From NCBI GenBank assembly GCA_963829485.1, contig CAWHIK010000002.1, positions 186,001 through 250,000 of the forward strand: DNA of 64,000 nt. Reading direction: 5' to 3'. Shown here piece by piece: positions 1-9,330 of the stretch (position 1 is its first letter; each line of letters begins with the position of its first letter). The DNA comes from JBGPQJ01 sp963829485 (GTDB lineage: Bacteria > Chloroflexota > Anaerolineae > Anaerolineales > Villigracilaceae). The position numbers and the translations under genes are program-made. The notes beneath the pieces were generated by a model. That model saw nothing but the letters and a program-made list of their open reading frames with translations. It searched no databases and was not told the origin of the DNA.

Positions 1-2
1 GG

Positions 3-973
3 CAGGTCCATCCCAGCGGAGGCGAGTACAACGTCGCCGCCAACCTGGCCAATTGTTTCCGCCTGCACACCGGCATGGTCTCGGCCATGGTGGATTACCC
101 CATCGGCGATCTGATCTCCGAACGGGTGCGAGCGATGGGGATCACTCCCTTCTACAAGTATTTCAAGCACAACGGCGTCAACGGCCCCAACATGGCCACC
201 ATCTACAGCGACCGCGGGTACGGGGTGCGCGCCCCGGTGGTCTTTTACAACCGTGCCAATGAAGCCGCTGCCCTGCTCAAGCCCGGTGATTTTGACTGGG
301 ACGCCATCCTTGCACGACGGCGTGCGCTGGTTCCACAGCGGCGGCATCTTCGCTGCGCTCTCTGAGACAACCGGCGAAGTCATCATTGAAGGCATGCAGG
401 CTGCCAAAGCTGCCGGAGCAGTCACCTCCTTCGATCTGAACTACCGCGCCAAACTATGGAATATCTGGGGCGGTCCGGAACGCGCCCAGTCGGTCATCCG
501 CCGCATCGTGGAGAACGTGGACGTGCTGGTCGGCAATGAGGAGGACCTGCAGCTGGGGCTGGGCATCTCCGGTCCAGAAGTCGCCGCCGCATCCAAGCTC
601 GACCCGGGCGCGTTCTTCGGGATGATCGATCGGGTCGTTGAGAGATATCCGCAGGTCAAGGTGGTTGCCACCACTCTGCGTGAGGTTCATTCCACCAACC
701 ATCATCGCTGGGGCGCAGTCGCCTGGATCGACGGGAAAACCTTCGCCTCCCCGACCTGCGAGCTGGATGTGTACGACCGGGTCGGTGGCGGGGATGGATT
801 CGCTGCCGGGCTATTTCTACGGATTGTTGTCCGGTGAACCGGAACAGGAAGCCGTCAATCTGGGTTGGGCGCACGGAGCCTTGCTGACCACCTTCCCGGG
901 CGACACGACCATGGCGACGCTTGAGCAGGTGAAAGCGCTTGCCCAAGGAGGCTCGGCACGAATACAGCGTTAA
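3..973 (+). CDS. kdgK: 2-keto-3-deoxygluconate kinase (PfkB family), 5' partial, two frame breaks
   Basis: Phosphorylates 2-keto-3-deoxygluconate (KDG) to KDG-6-phosphate, the step before KDPG aldolase. The reading begins inside the protein with the PfkB Gly-rich segment SGGEYNVAANLA. The C-terminal signature is DRVGGGDGFAAG, the KDG-kinase version of the PfkB DTxGAGD motif with the catalytic Asp. Frame 3 continues to about 311 (one extra t), then frame 1 to about 812 (one extra base), then frame 2 to the stop at 971-973. Because the protein reads through perfectly when these are corrected, I treat both breaks as sequence errors. It lies upstream of inositol-pathway genes whose product drains into KDG. 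The start lies outside the window. Confidence 0.85.
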
Positions 974-978
974 TCCCT

Positions 979-1020
979 TTCGTGGGAACAGGCATGAGCC
1001 AGTCCCACGAAGTATTTTTT
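979..1020 (+). terminator. Rho-independent terminator after kdgK
   Basis: A 9-bp perfect stem (979-987 with 1003-1011) encloses a 15-base loop and is followed by tatttttt. It starts six bases after the kdgK stop and separates this gene from the next transcription unit. Confidence 0.8.
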
Positions 1021-1029
1021 CACCTTTTA

Positions 1030-1043
1030 TGCACACGTGTGCA
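1030..1043. promoter_or_regulatory. Perfect 14-bp palindrome, candidate LacI-family operator
   Basis: TGCACACGTGTGCA is its own reverse complement. It has the TG...CG...CA shape typical of LacI-family operators. It lies between the kdgK terminator and the start codon at 1075, 31 bases upstream of the ATG, so it is well placed to control the inositol-type operon. No regulator gene is visible nearby. Confidence 0.5.
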
Positions 1044-1074
1044 GGAGTAGACATATCACAAGAAGGAGAATAAT

Positions 1075-2118
1075 ATGGAAAAAATGAAGGCACTACGTTT
1101 TCAAGGAAGTCGGCAAGCTTGTTCTGGAGGATAACCCCATCCCCCACGTCAAAGAGCCTGATGACGTAGTGATCAAGGTCAAGCCGGTGGGCATCTGCGG
1201 TTCGGATATGAAGATCATCGAAGGCAAGCACCACTTTCGACCCGATACCGTGCTCGGGCATGAGTTCTGCGGCGAGATCGTGGAAGTCGGGTCGCATGTC
1301 CATCATGTCAAGCTCGGCGACCGGGTGGCGGTGGACAACAACATCCGCTGCGGATTTTGCTCGTTCTGCCGCATGGGATTGACCAGCCAGTGCGTCGAGA
1401 TCAAGACAAGCGCCCTCGGCGTGATGCGCGACGGTGGCTACGCCGAGTACTGCCTGGTGCCGGAAAAGCAGTGCTATCGTCCTGCCGGACGAGATCGATG
1501 ATATGCTCGGCACACAGGTCGAGACGCTGGCGACCGTGGTCAACGGCATGAACCCCTGCAGATGCTGCCCTATGATTATGTGCTGATCATTGGCTTCGGT
1601 CCCATCGGCTACCTGTTCGCTCAGTTCGCCAAAAACATCGCTGCCAAAGTGGCCGTGACCGAGATCGATCCGTTCCGCATCAGCGTGGCGAAGGAATGCG
1701 GCCTGACAGTTTGGAATCCGAACGTGGACGACATCGAGAAGAATATCACCGAATTCACTTACGGGCGCAAGGCGGATATCGTCATCGAAGCCACCGGCAA
1801 TGCCATCGAGCAGGCCTTGAAGTGCGTCACCCCCGGCGGCAAGGTGCTGCCCTTCGGCATGGACTCATCCATCACCGCCAGCATCGTCCCGAACGAGATC
1901 ACCCGCTGGGCGACCAAGATCCTCGGCCTGTATCTCGGGCAGAATACCATGGTGCCGTCCATTCGCATTTTCCAGGAAAACCGACTGAACATGAGACCGT
2001 TCTTTACCAAAGTCATCCCGTTGGAGAAGGGCTTACAGGCTTTTCGACCTCTGGGCTTGACCTGAAAACGATGAAGCACCAGCCCAAGAGCGCCATGAAG
2101 ATCGTGATGAAGATGTAG
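1075..2118 (+). CDS. Zinc-dependent medium-chain dehydrogenase (sorbitol/threonine dehydrogenase-like), four frame breaks
   Basis: NAD(P)-dependent polyol or sugar-acid dehydrogenase of the MDR superfamily. The ATG at 1075 follows AGAAGGAG. The corrected protein starts MEKMKALRF and has GICGSD and LGHEFCGEIVEVG for the catalytic zinc. It has the four-Cys structural zinc loop CGFCSFCRMGLTSQC and the Rossmann motif GFGPIGYL. The frame changes near 1100 (tttt run), 1481 (extra c), 1557 (missing c in a C run) and 2043 (missing t in a T run). These are mostly homopolymer slips, so the gene is probably intact (about 345 aa). Substrate is not determined; context suggests oxidation of an inositol- or uronate-derived intermediate. 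Confidence 0.8.
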
Positions 2119-2148
2119 TACCCCTGCCTTGCACAAGAAAGGAAATCG

Positions 2149-2981
2149 ATGAAACTGGCCTTTCACGGCGCAACGACAATGACGAGCGATCTCGAAACCG
2201 ATGTCGCTGTCACCGCCCAAGCAGGATTCAAGGCACTCGAAGTCTGGGCTGAAAAAATGGATCGCTACCTTGAGAAACACCCGCTGGCTGATCTCAAGGC
2301 GTTATTCGCATCCACAGCGTTATGCCGCTGGCCCTCAACTCGATTGAGTTCATCGCATTTCGCGCGGACGAGTATTCCCAGATTCAAGCACGGCTCCATG
2401 AACTGGGCAGAATTGCGCAGGCCATTGGCTGCCCGACCGTCGTCATTGTGCCCAGCCCCCTGCCAGACCGCAATTTGCCGTGGGCCGATACAGTCAGTGA
2501 ATATGTCAACGTGCTGCGAGACTTGAGCGGCATCGCACGCCCGTACAGCGTCAGATTGTCGTTCGAGTTCCTGGGTTTTGGCTGGTGCAGCGTGCGCACA
2601 CCGCGCGCGGCGTTCGAGATCATCCAAAAAGCGGACCGGGACAACATCGGCCTGACGATCGACGCGGCTCATTTTTACGGAGGCGGCGGATTGATGAGCG
2701 AAATCGACCAGCTGGACCCCGGGCGCATCTTCGCCTTTCACCTGGATGATCTGGAAGATACGCCGAAGGAAGCCATCCGCGACAGCACGCGGCTCCTGCC
2801 CGGCCTGGGCGTGGTACCGCTCGATGAGATCTGTGCGCGGCTGAAGCGAATCGGGTATGACGGATCTTGCTCCGTCGAACTGTTCCGACCCGAATATTGG
2901 GAGTGGGATCCGCAGGATCTGGCGCTCAAATCCCGCGAGGCCGCGCTCAAGGTGCTGTCACCGTATTTTCAAATCGAATGA
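2149..2981 (+). CDS. Xylose isomerase-like TIM-barrel sugar epimerase/isomerase, one frame break
   Basis: About 277 aa after joining frame 1 (2149 to about 2308) to frame 3 (IHSVMPLALNSIEF onward). It has the AP-endonuclease-2/xylose-isomerase TIM-barrel features: the late-barrel metal-binding segments GLTIDAAHFYGGGG and FHLDDLED, and the final CSVELFRPEYWEWDP with a glutamate ligand. It sits in the operon between a dehydrogenase and IolG, 30 bases after the former. It is distinct from the IolO-like barrel at 6547. A role in isomerising an inositol-derived keto acid is inferred; exact substrate unknown. Confidence 0.75.
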
Positions 2982-3021
2982 ACCATTAGGACAAAAAGTC
3001 TTCAGAAGAAAAGAGGCTGAA

Positions 3022-4036
3022 ATGACAAGAAAAGTAAAGATCGCCGTGATCGGCACCGGGCGCATGGGCAGCGTTCATGTGCGCAATATCGTCCGGCAGA
3101 TCCCTGAAGCTGAACTGGTGGCGGTCTGCGACATCCGGCTGGATGTGGCCCAGGCTGTGGCAGACGAATGCGGCATCCAGCGCGTGGTCAAGGATTACCA
3201 TGAGCTTTTGGCCGACCCGGACATCGAAGCCATCCTGATCGCTACCAGCACCGACACGCATGCTTTCATCATGAAGGATGTGGCCGCCGCCGGAAAGCAC
3301 ATTTTCTGCGAGAAACCGCTGGCTCTTGAATTGGACAAGATCGACGACGCGCTGGCAGGTGGTTAAGAGAGCGGGCGTCAAGCTGCAGGTGGGATTCAAC
3401 CGCCGTTTTGACAAGAGTTACAGACGGGTTCGCGAGATCGTCGCTTCGGGTGAGATCGGACGCCCCTGCATCCTGCATATCATCAACCGGGATCCGGATT
3501 TCCCATCCATGGAATTCCTGCGCGTCTCGGGCGGGATGTTCCTGGACCTGGCGATCCACGACCTGGACATGATCCGCTACCAGATGGGCGAGGTCGAAGA
3601 AGTGTACGCCACCGGAGCAGTGCTGCTCAACGAAGAGTTGAAGGAATTCGGCGACATTGATACGGGATTGATCATGCTGAAATTCGCCAACGGGGCGATG
3701 GGTACGATCGACAACAGCCGCAAAGCGGTTTATGGGTATGACCAGCGCCTGGAAGTGTTCTGCTCGAACGGCACCGCCATGATGGAAAACGAAAAAGAGA
3801 CCACGGCCGTGAAGGGCAATCAAAACGGATTTACTTCCGCCAAACCCCCCTACTTCTTTATGCAGCGCTATGCGCCCTGCTACGTTGAGGAGGTGCGCCA
3901 GTTCATCGAGTGCGTCCGGGATGACAAACCAACGCCGACCACCGGCGCAGATGGAAGGGCTGCGGTGGTGCTTGGATACGCCGCAATAAAGTCACTGCGC
4001 GAAAACCGCCCGGTGAAAATCAGCGAAATCATTTAA
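3022..4036 (+). CDS. iolG: Inositol 2-dehydrogenase-like Gfo/Idh/MocA oxidoreductase, one frame break
   Basis: NAD-dependent oxidation of myo-inositol at C2 to scyllo-inosose is the likely reaction. The ATG follows AGAGG. The N-terminus carries the Rossmann motif VIGTGRMGSVHVRN, then the conserved EKP of the family (FCEKPLALELDKID) and GVKLQVGFNRRFDKSY. The C-terminal dehydrogenase domain includes GGMFLDLAIHDLDM with the catalytic Asp/His region. One inserted g near 3357 shifts frame 1 to frame 2; without it the protein is continuous at about 338 aa. Neighbours encode the later steps of a Thermotoga-type inositol pathway, which supports inositol rather than glucose as substrate. Confidence 0.8.
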
Positions 4037-4060
4037 AAAAACTTTAAAAGGAGAACGACC

Positions 4061-5185
4061 ATGCCAAAACAACTCGTACCCCAAGGTTATCTACCCACAG
4101 ACCAGCCCGATCTCTTCTTCGAAGACAATGCTGTCGGGCGCATGAAGAAGGAGGTCTGGGATGCCAGCGACGCGCAGATCGACGCCATCCTGGCAGACTA
4201 CGGCATCCCCTCGCCGGTGGAGTGGGCAACGCCCGGTGCATACATCCAGACCACGACCCGCTGGCAAGTGGAAGCCAATCGCAAGAAGAATGATATCGTC
4301 TTCATCCCGGTTGGATGCACCGAACTGCACGGACAGCATCTACCCAGCGCATCGGACACGCTGTACGTCAGCGCGATCTGCGAAGGCGTGCGCCGATTTA
4401 CTGCCAAGCGCGGCGCGCCGGTCAACCTGGCACTGCCTCCGTTGAACTACGGCGGGCATCCCTATCACCACCTGGGCATGCCCGGCACGGTCATCGTACG
4501 GGAGCACGTGGTTCGTGAGATGATGATCGATGTGATGCTCGGGTTGTGGAACGATGGTTTCCGCAAGCAGCTCATCGTCAATAACCACGGGCAATTGTGG
4601 ATGCTCGAATCAGCGGTGCAGGAATTTCAGAAGCGCTACCAGCTGCCGGGTATTTTCCGCGTGATCGACTGGCACCGCGGCGTGCGTGAATTTTTCCGCC
4701 CGGTGGAGCGCGGCGGGCAAATGGGCACCAACTTCGTCCATGCCGATGAGTCGGAAACGTCGCTCGGTCTTTTACTGCACCCCGAAATGGTGGATATGAA
4801 CTATGCCGTGGACACCGAAGGCAAGGCTTATTTGCCCGAGGGGCATTTCGACAAATCGGTGGATCCGTTCGGACGTCCAAGCCGCTGGTCGGAGGGCGAG
4901 GGGCATTTTGCCATCGAGATCGCGGCGACTCCCGAAGGCGTGGTCGGAAAAGCAAAATCTGGCACAGCGCAAAAAGCCAAACGGCCAATGGCTGCCATCC
5001 TGAAATACCTGACACTGTGGCATGATGATGTACTGGAAGCCTTCCCGGCCGGGAAAGTCCCGCCGGTGGAAGAAGTCACCCTGCGCACCGAAAAGGATAT
5101 GGAACCCTACCTGCGTGAGCCGCTCAGCAAGGGCTGGAAGACCGTTTATGGTATTCCGCGCATCGGGCAGGGAACGGAAGTCTAA
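4061..5185 (+). CDS. iolN: Creatininase-family hydrolase, probable 3-dehydro-scyllo-inosose hydrolase
   Basis: A 374-aa intact gene with a strong AAGGAG site. It belongs to the creatininase amidohydrolase family: metal-site motif PVGCTELHGQHLPSASD near residue 86 (E, H and D ligands), NYGGHPYHHLGMPGT, and VNNHGQLWMLESA with the second-shell His and Glu. In Thermotoga a member of this family (IolN) hydrolyses the ring of diketo-inositol to 5-keto-L-gluconate. Here it is flanked by IolG and IolM homologues, which makes the same role likely. Family assignment is secure; the specific reaction rests on context. Confidence 0.8.
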   Translation: MPKQLVPQGYLPTDQPDLFFEDNAVGRMKKEVWDASDAQIDAILADYGIPSPVEWATPGAYIQTTTRWQVEANRKKNDIVFIPVGCTELHGQHLPSASDTLYVSAICEGVRRFTAKRGAPVNLALPPLNYGGHPYHHLGMPGTVIVREHVVREMMIDVMLGLWNDGFRKQLIVNNHGQLWMLESAVQEFQKRYQLPGIFRVIDWHRGVREFFRPVERGGQMGTNFVHADESETSLGLLLHPEMVDMNYAVDTEGKAYLPEGHFDKSVDPFGRPSRWSEGEGHFAIEIAATPEGVVGKAKSGTAQKAKRPMAAILKYLTLWHDDVLEAFPAGKVPPVEEVTLRTEKDMEPYLREPLSKGWKTVYGIPRIGQGTEV

Positions 5186-5193
5186 GAGTTTTT

Positions 5194-5275
5194 CACCATA
5201 AAGAGCACATAGGACACTGAGGAAGAAAAGAACCATACGATCCAAACTTTTGCGAACTCTGTGTCTTAATGGTTA
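5194..5275. repeat. Intergenic inverted repeat, REP-like
   Basis: The spacer between iolN and iolM contains two imperfect inverted arms, 5195-5220 and 5253-5274. Each carries an ACCAT-AAGA-CACA type core in opposite orientation. This resembles the dispersed 'ACCATAAAGACAC' palindromes common between genes in bacteria with many REP elements. Only one copy is seen in this window, so repeat status is tentative. Confidence 0.45.
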
Positions 5276-5296
5276 TCCACTAAAAAGGAGAAAACT

Positions 5297-6497
5297 ATGA
5301 AAGGGAAAATGCAAGGTGTTACTCTGATCGCAGATTGGGACCCCAAGCCCGGTTTCAAACTCGGATCGAAGGATATCGAAGGGCGCCAGACCTATCTCGG
5401 CAGCCAGGTGTGGCGTCATCCGCGCTTCGAGATCCGCGAATACGACATCCCTACGCCGGGTCCGGAGGAAGTGGTCATGGAGGTCAAGGCCTGCGGCATC
5501 TGCGGTTCGGATGTGCACATGGCGCAGGCGGACAAGGACGGCTACATTTTTTATCCCGGTCTGACCGGTTTCCCCAGCCATCCTCGGGCACGAATTCTCC
5601 GGCGTGGTGGTGGAAGCCGGGAAGAACGCGCGCGACAAGCGCACCAACAAACCCTTCAAAGGCGGCGAAGCCGGTCACCATCGGAGGAGATGCTGTGGTG
5701 CGGACAATGCAAACCCTGCGCCGACGGCCAACCCAATCATTGCGAACAACTGGATGAAGTCGGATTCAACGTCAATGGCGCGTACACCCAGTACATGGTG
5801 CTGCCCGCCCGCACCATCTGGAGCCTGGAACCGCTGCGCAAGAACTACAAAGGCGATGACATTTTCGTCGCCGGCAGCCTGGTCGAACCCACCTCGCGTG
5901 GCCTACAATGCCGCCATCGAACGCGGCGGCGGCATCCGCCCCGGCGACCGGGTCGTCATCCTGGGTGCAGGTCCCGTCGGCATCGCGGCCTGCGCCATCC
6001 TCAAGCGCGCCGGGGCCTCGAAGGTCATCATCTCCGAGACCCAGCCGGAACGCGCCGCCATGGCGTTGAAACTGGGTGCGGATTACCACGTCAACCCGAC
6101 CAAGGAGGATTTCGCCGACCGGGTACTCGAGATCACGGACGGCATGGGCGCGGACATGTTCATGGAAGCCACCGGCCTGCCCGAGGTCGTTTATCCCGGT
6201 ATCGAGCGCGTCATCTGGGAAGGCCGCACTCTGTTGAGTACCGTGGTGGTCACCGCCCGTGCTGAAGCCAAAATGCCTGTGCAGGGCGAGGTGCTCCAGG
6301 TGCGCAAGGCACGCATCGTCGGCGCACAGGGACACTCCGGACATGGCAACTTCCCGCGCGTCATCGAGTGCATGGCATCCGGCATGGATATGACTCCCAT
6401 GAGCACCAAGAAGATCAGCCTGGAGGAATTGCCCGCAAATGTCATCAAGCTGCAGACCGACCGCTCGGAATGCAAGGTCACCTATATCGCAAAGTAA
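5297..6497 (+). CDS. iolM: Scyllo-inosose 3-dehydrogenase-like zinc dehydrogenase, several frame breaks
   Basis: A medium-chain zinc dehydrogenase of about 395 aa after correction. It has CGICGSDVHMAQ, then LGHEFSGVVVEAG, the structural zinc loop with CGQCKPCADGQPNHC, the Rossmann motif VILGAGPVGIAACA, and the strongly family-specific tail GAQGHSGHGNFPRVI and ASGMDM. The long N-terminal extension and this tail match the Thermotoga IolM type, which oxidises scyllo-inosose to the diketo-inositol. Frame changes near 5583 (+1), 5665-5685 (net +2) and 5895 (+1) each disappear if a single duplicated base is removed. SD AAGGAG precedes the ATG. It supplies the substrate of IolN. Confidence 0.8.
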
Positions 6498-6505
6498 TAT
6501 AATCG

Positions 6506-6538
6506 AAGAGGCAGTCACTCTAGAATTGACTGCCTCTT
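6506..6538 (+). terminator. Long perfect hairpin between iolM and iolO
   Basis: A 12-bp perfect stem (6506-6517 with 6527-6538) has a 9-base loop. It follows the iolM stop by only eight bases and is not followed by a T tract. The iolO start codon comes eight bases after the stem, so the hairpin may attenuate or protect the transcript rather than simply end it. Confidence 0.6.
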
Positions 6539-6546
6539 CTACTTCC

Positions 6547-7353
6547 ATGAAACTATCCATCGTCCTTTCCACCCAGCAAGCTCAATTTCAAGCTGCCACC
6601 TTCAAAGGTGACCTTGAGACCAACCTCGCCCGCATCGCTGCGTTGGGCTATGGTGGCGTCGAACTCGCCATCCGCGACCCGAAACTGATCAACGTGGACG
6701 CGCTGGAAGCATTGACGAACAAAAACAACTTGCGTGTGCCGGCTATCGGAACGGGTCAGGCGTGGGGCGAGGAGGGGCTGTCGTTCACAGATCCCGACCC
6801 GGTGATTCGCCGTGCTGCCATCGAGCGGATCAAAAGCCACATCCCGGTGGCCTCGCGCTTCGGGGCAGTCATCATCATCGGGCTGATTCGGGGCATCGTC
6901 AAACCGGGCGTGGATTCAGCCCAAGCGATGGATTGGCTCATCAACGCCTTGCGCGAGTGCAGCGAGGCAGCCCGTCCTCACGGCATTCGCTTGGCTCTGG
7001 AACCCATCAACCGGTATGAAACCACTCTGATCAACACCGTCTCACAAGGGCTGGAACTTATTGAGCACGTCGGTACGGATAATTTTGGATTACTACTAGA
7101 CACTTTCCACATGAATATCGAAGAGCCGGTCATCGAAGAAAGCATTATACGATGTGGATCCCGCGTTTTTCACTTTCATGTCGCTGACTCCAACCGCTGG
7201 TATCCCGGTGCGGGTCATCTGGATTTCAAGTCAATTTTGTCCACACTCAACTCCACAGGGTATACTGGCTGGGTCTCCGGCGAATTCCTTCCCAAACCGG
7301 ATGCAGAGACAGCTGCACAAAAATCCATTAACGCCCTTCGTCAGATCGGATGA
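6547..7353 (+). CDS. iolO: 5-keto-L-gluconate epimerase-like TIM barrel
   Basis: A 268-aa xylose-isomerase-like TIM barrel. It starts MKLSIVLSTQQAQF and carries VPAIGTGQAWGEEGLSF, ALEPINRYETTLINT (metal-ligand Glu), LLDTFHMNIEE and FHFHVADSNRWYPGAGH. The last three are hallmarks of the Thermotoga IolO type, which epimerises 5-keto-L-gluconate to D-tagaturonate. The ATG lies directly after a 12-bp hairpin and has no Shine-Dalgarno sequence, so translation may depend on readthrough from iolM or on an alternative start such as the TTG at 6526. The reading frame is intact. Confidence 0.85.
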   Translation: MKLSIVLSTQQAQFQAATFKGDLETNLARIAALGYGGVELAIRDPKLINVDALEALTNKNNLRVPAIGTGQAWGEEGLSFTDPDPVIRRAAIERIKSHIPVASRFGAVIIIGLIRGIVKPGVDSAQAMDWLINALRECSEAARPHGIRLALEPINRYETTLINTVSQGLELIEHVGTDNFGLLLDTFHMNIEEPVIEESIIRCGSRVFHFHVADSNRWYPGAGHLDFKSILSTLNSTGYTGWVSGEFLPKPDAETAAQKSINALRQIG

Positions 7354-7356
7354 ATC

Positions 7357-8130
7357 ATGACCGACAGCTTATCCTTTGACCGCGCTGCGGACTTCTACGA
7401 CCAGACCCGCGATTTTCCCGAGCCGGTCGCCACGCAGGGTGTTCAAGCCATCCTTGACGCTGCCGGTCCTGATGCGTGCATCCTCGATGCTGGCACGGGC
7501 ACCGGACGGGTCAGCGTTCCGCTATTGAATCGTGGCGCAAATTTGTTCGGTGTGGATCTCTCAACCAAAATGATGTCACGGCTGAGGGGAAAGTTCCCTT
7601 CCGCTCGACTCGCGCAGGCGGATGTCTCGAAGCTTCCGTTCCCGGAAAAGACCTTCGATGCCGTGCTCACCTGCCACGTCATGCACCTGGTCGGACCCTG
7701 GCGCGAGGCATTGCTTGAATACCGGCGGATTCTTAAACCAAAAGGCGCATACATCAACGCACGGACGGAGCACGTGGGAGAGTCGATCCATGAGCAGGTG
7801 CGGAGTCATTGGCGGAGCCAGGTGGAGGAGTACGGGGTCATCTCCCAACGCCCGGGAGTCAAGGATGAAAAGGAACTCCATGAGGCTTTGCGAAGCATGG
7901 GGGCGGTGGTCACTCAGGTGGAGGTGGTTCGTTTCCCGCGAAGTTATGTCGTCCGCGAATTGATCGAGAGGATCGCCAAACGCTCATTTTCGCACTCCTG
8001 GGACGTGCCTGACGATGTGCTGGAAAAAAGCCTGGATGAGCTAAAATCCTGGTCGCTGCAGGAGTACGGCGATCTCGACAAAGTTTTCGAAGAACAAGCT
8101 TGCTTCATTCTTGATGTTACCCACTTTTAG
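7357..8130 (+). CDS. Class I SAM-dependent methyltransferase
   Basis: A 257-aa Rossmann-fold methyltransferase. Motif I ILDAGTGTGRVSVPLL binds SAM, FGVDLSTKMM is the acidic motif II, and FDAVLTCHVMHLVGPW is motif IV of the UbiE/Methyltransf_11 type. The start is three bases after the iolO stop, so the two are probably translated together. The substrate cannot be told from sequence; no obvious link to inositol catabolism. Confidence 0.8.
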   Translation: MTDSLSFDRAADFYDQTRDFPEPVATQGVQAILDAAGPDACILDAGTGTGRVSVPLLNRGANLFGVDLSTKMMSRLRGKFPSARLAQADVSKLPFPEKTFDAVLTCHVMHLVGPWREALLEYRRILKPKGAYINARTEHVGESIHEQVRSHWRSQVEEYGVISQRPGVKDEKELHEALRSMGAVVTQVEVVRFPRSYVVRELIERIAKRSFSHSWDVPDDVLEKSLDELKSWSLQEYGDLDKVFEEQACFILDVTHF

Positions 8131-8147
8131 TTCTGATGCAAGATTCC

Positions 8148-8179
8148 AAAAAATGCTCCCTTAAAACGGGAGCATTTTT
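8148..8179 (+). terminator. Rho-independent terminator
   Basis: A perfect stem of GC core GCTCCC/GGGAGC, extended by an A run and a matching T run, encloses the 7-base loop 8161-8167. It ends the iolO-methyltransferase unit and, by symmetry, can act in both directions. Confidence 0.9.
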
Positions 8180-8275
8180 CATCCCCTACAAAAATGAAAA
8201 CTTCCCATTTATGATTATCTTTTAGGCGTATCATAATTCTGCAACAGCGAAGTTCTTTTTTATAAAGGAGGTACC

Positions 8276-9109
8276 ATGAAATCTCGAATATTACCCTTCA
8301 TCGTGTTGAGCCTAATCATGTTGACTCTCTTGTCGTGCGCCATGGTCGACCGCGCGCTCAACCGCGCAACAGCAGTGCCGCAGGATCAGATCCTCGCCAT
8401 CGAAACGACAGAAGAGAGCGGACCGGTTGAAGCTGCGCCTACCGAGGGACCGAAACGGCTGGAGCTCGCGCCCACGCCCACCCTCCTGGTCGTGGACCCG
8501 GACGATCCGCGCGCGCAACTCGACCTGGCACACCCGGATCACGTCGATTACTTCGACAACCCCGACGCCTGGTTCGATTATGACAATGCCGAAAGAGCAG
8601 CCTATTGGGTGGATGGCGGCGTGCTAAACGGAAAAGACTATGTCCCCGAAGAAAAGACGACCTGGTGGAGCTATACCGATGTATCATCCGGTAATCTGTA
8701 TGCCGAGGTCAGCGCCACCAACGGGGATTGCATCGGTCGCGACTCGATGGGTATGGCGGTGCGCGTCGACCAGACGACAGCTGCCGGCGGTTATTCACTG
8801 GAGGTATCCTGTGACGGCGAGTATCGTTTCCGGCGGCATTCACAACAAGGCAGCCCCACCGATTACATCGATTGGACTGCGTCTGAACTCATCAATACCG
8901 GTCCAAACGCGACCAACCGCCTTGGCATCTGGGGTTACCAGGGCCGCTTCCGGTTGTACATCAACGGTCAGGAGGTCGGCGAGTTCTGGGATACGGACTA
9001 CCTCTTCACCTACGGGACCTTTGCGCTGTTCACCCGCGCATCCCAGACCTATGAGCTGACCGGCACCTTCGATGACTTTGCCTACTGGAATATCAAATAC
9101 ATCCCGTAG
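8276..9109 (+). CDS. Putative lipoprotein with concanavalin-like C-terminal domain
   Basis: 277 aa, strong AAAGGAGG site. The N-terminus is a lipoprotein signal ending in the lipobox LLSC at about residue 22, followed by a Pro/Glu/Thr-rich linker. The C-terminal ~180 residues (WFDYDNAERAAYWVDGG, LGIWGYQGRFRLYINGQEVG, FDDFAYWNI) read like a jelly-roll fold of the LamG/DUF1080 type, common in secreted Anaerolineae proteins. Likely anchored outside the membrane, possibly carbohydrate binding. No catalytic residues recognised. Confidence 0.65.
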   Translation: MKSRILPFIVLSLIMLTLLSCAMVDRALNRATAVPQDQILAIETTEESGPVEAAPTEGPKRLELAPTPTLLVVDPDDPRAQLDLAHPDHVDYFDNPDAWFDYDNAERAAYWVDGGVLNGKDYVPEEKTTWWSYTDVSSGNLYAEVSATNGDCIGRDSMGMAVRVDQTTAAGGYSLEVSCDGEYRFRRHSQQGSPTDYIDWTASELINTGPNATNRLGIWGYQGRFRLYINGQEVGEFWDTDYLFTYGTFALFTRASQTYELTGTFDDFAYWNIKYIP

Positions 9110-9151
9110 AAATAACTTGCCTAGATCGTAAACTCGATAAGTTCATTAATC

Positions 9152-9192
9152 AAATTATGGAAGCCCAGTAATTTGGGCTTCCATAATTTTTT
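9152..9192 (+). terminator. Rho-independent terminator after the lipoprotein gene
   Basis: A 16-bp perfect inverted repeat (9152-9167 with 9174-9189), 6-base loop, ending in TTTTTT. Confidence 0.9.
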
Positions 9193-9212
9193 CATGCCTT
9201 GATTCATCCAAC

Positions 9213-9330
9213 TTACTCGAGACTGAACTTCTGCTGAACCACTTCTGCGAATTTCTTTGCATAAGGTTCTGCATCGAATAACCAGTAACGGGAAGTGACC
9301 AGATTGCGGTCCACCACCACATGCGGAAAC
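9213..9330 (-). pseudogene. 3' fragment of a DJ-1/PfpI family protein
   Basis: On the minus strand the last ~38 codons read VVVDRNLVTSRYWLFDAEPYAKKF and end in a stop at 9213. This is the C-terminal strand-helix of DJ-1/PfpI proteins, where the invariant NL(V/I)TSR motif occurs. The nucleophile-elbow domain that should precede it is absent; upstream sequence belongs to another gene in the opposite orientation. Only the tail survives. Confidence 0.55.

Noticed and set aside
656..1549. Minus-strand open frame of 297 codons across kdgK and the dehydrogenase
   Set aside because: No SD or motif; it spans two real genes and a terminator on the other strand.
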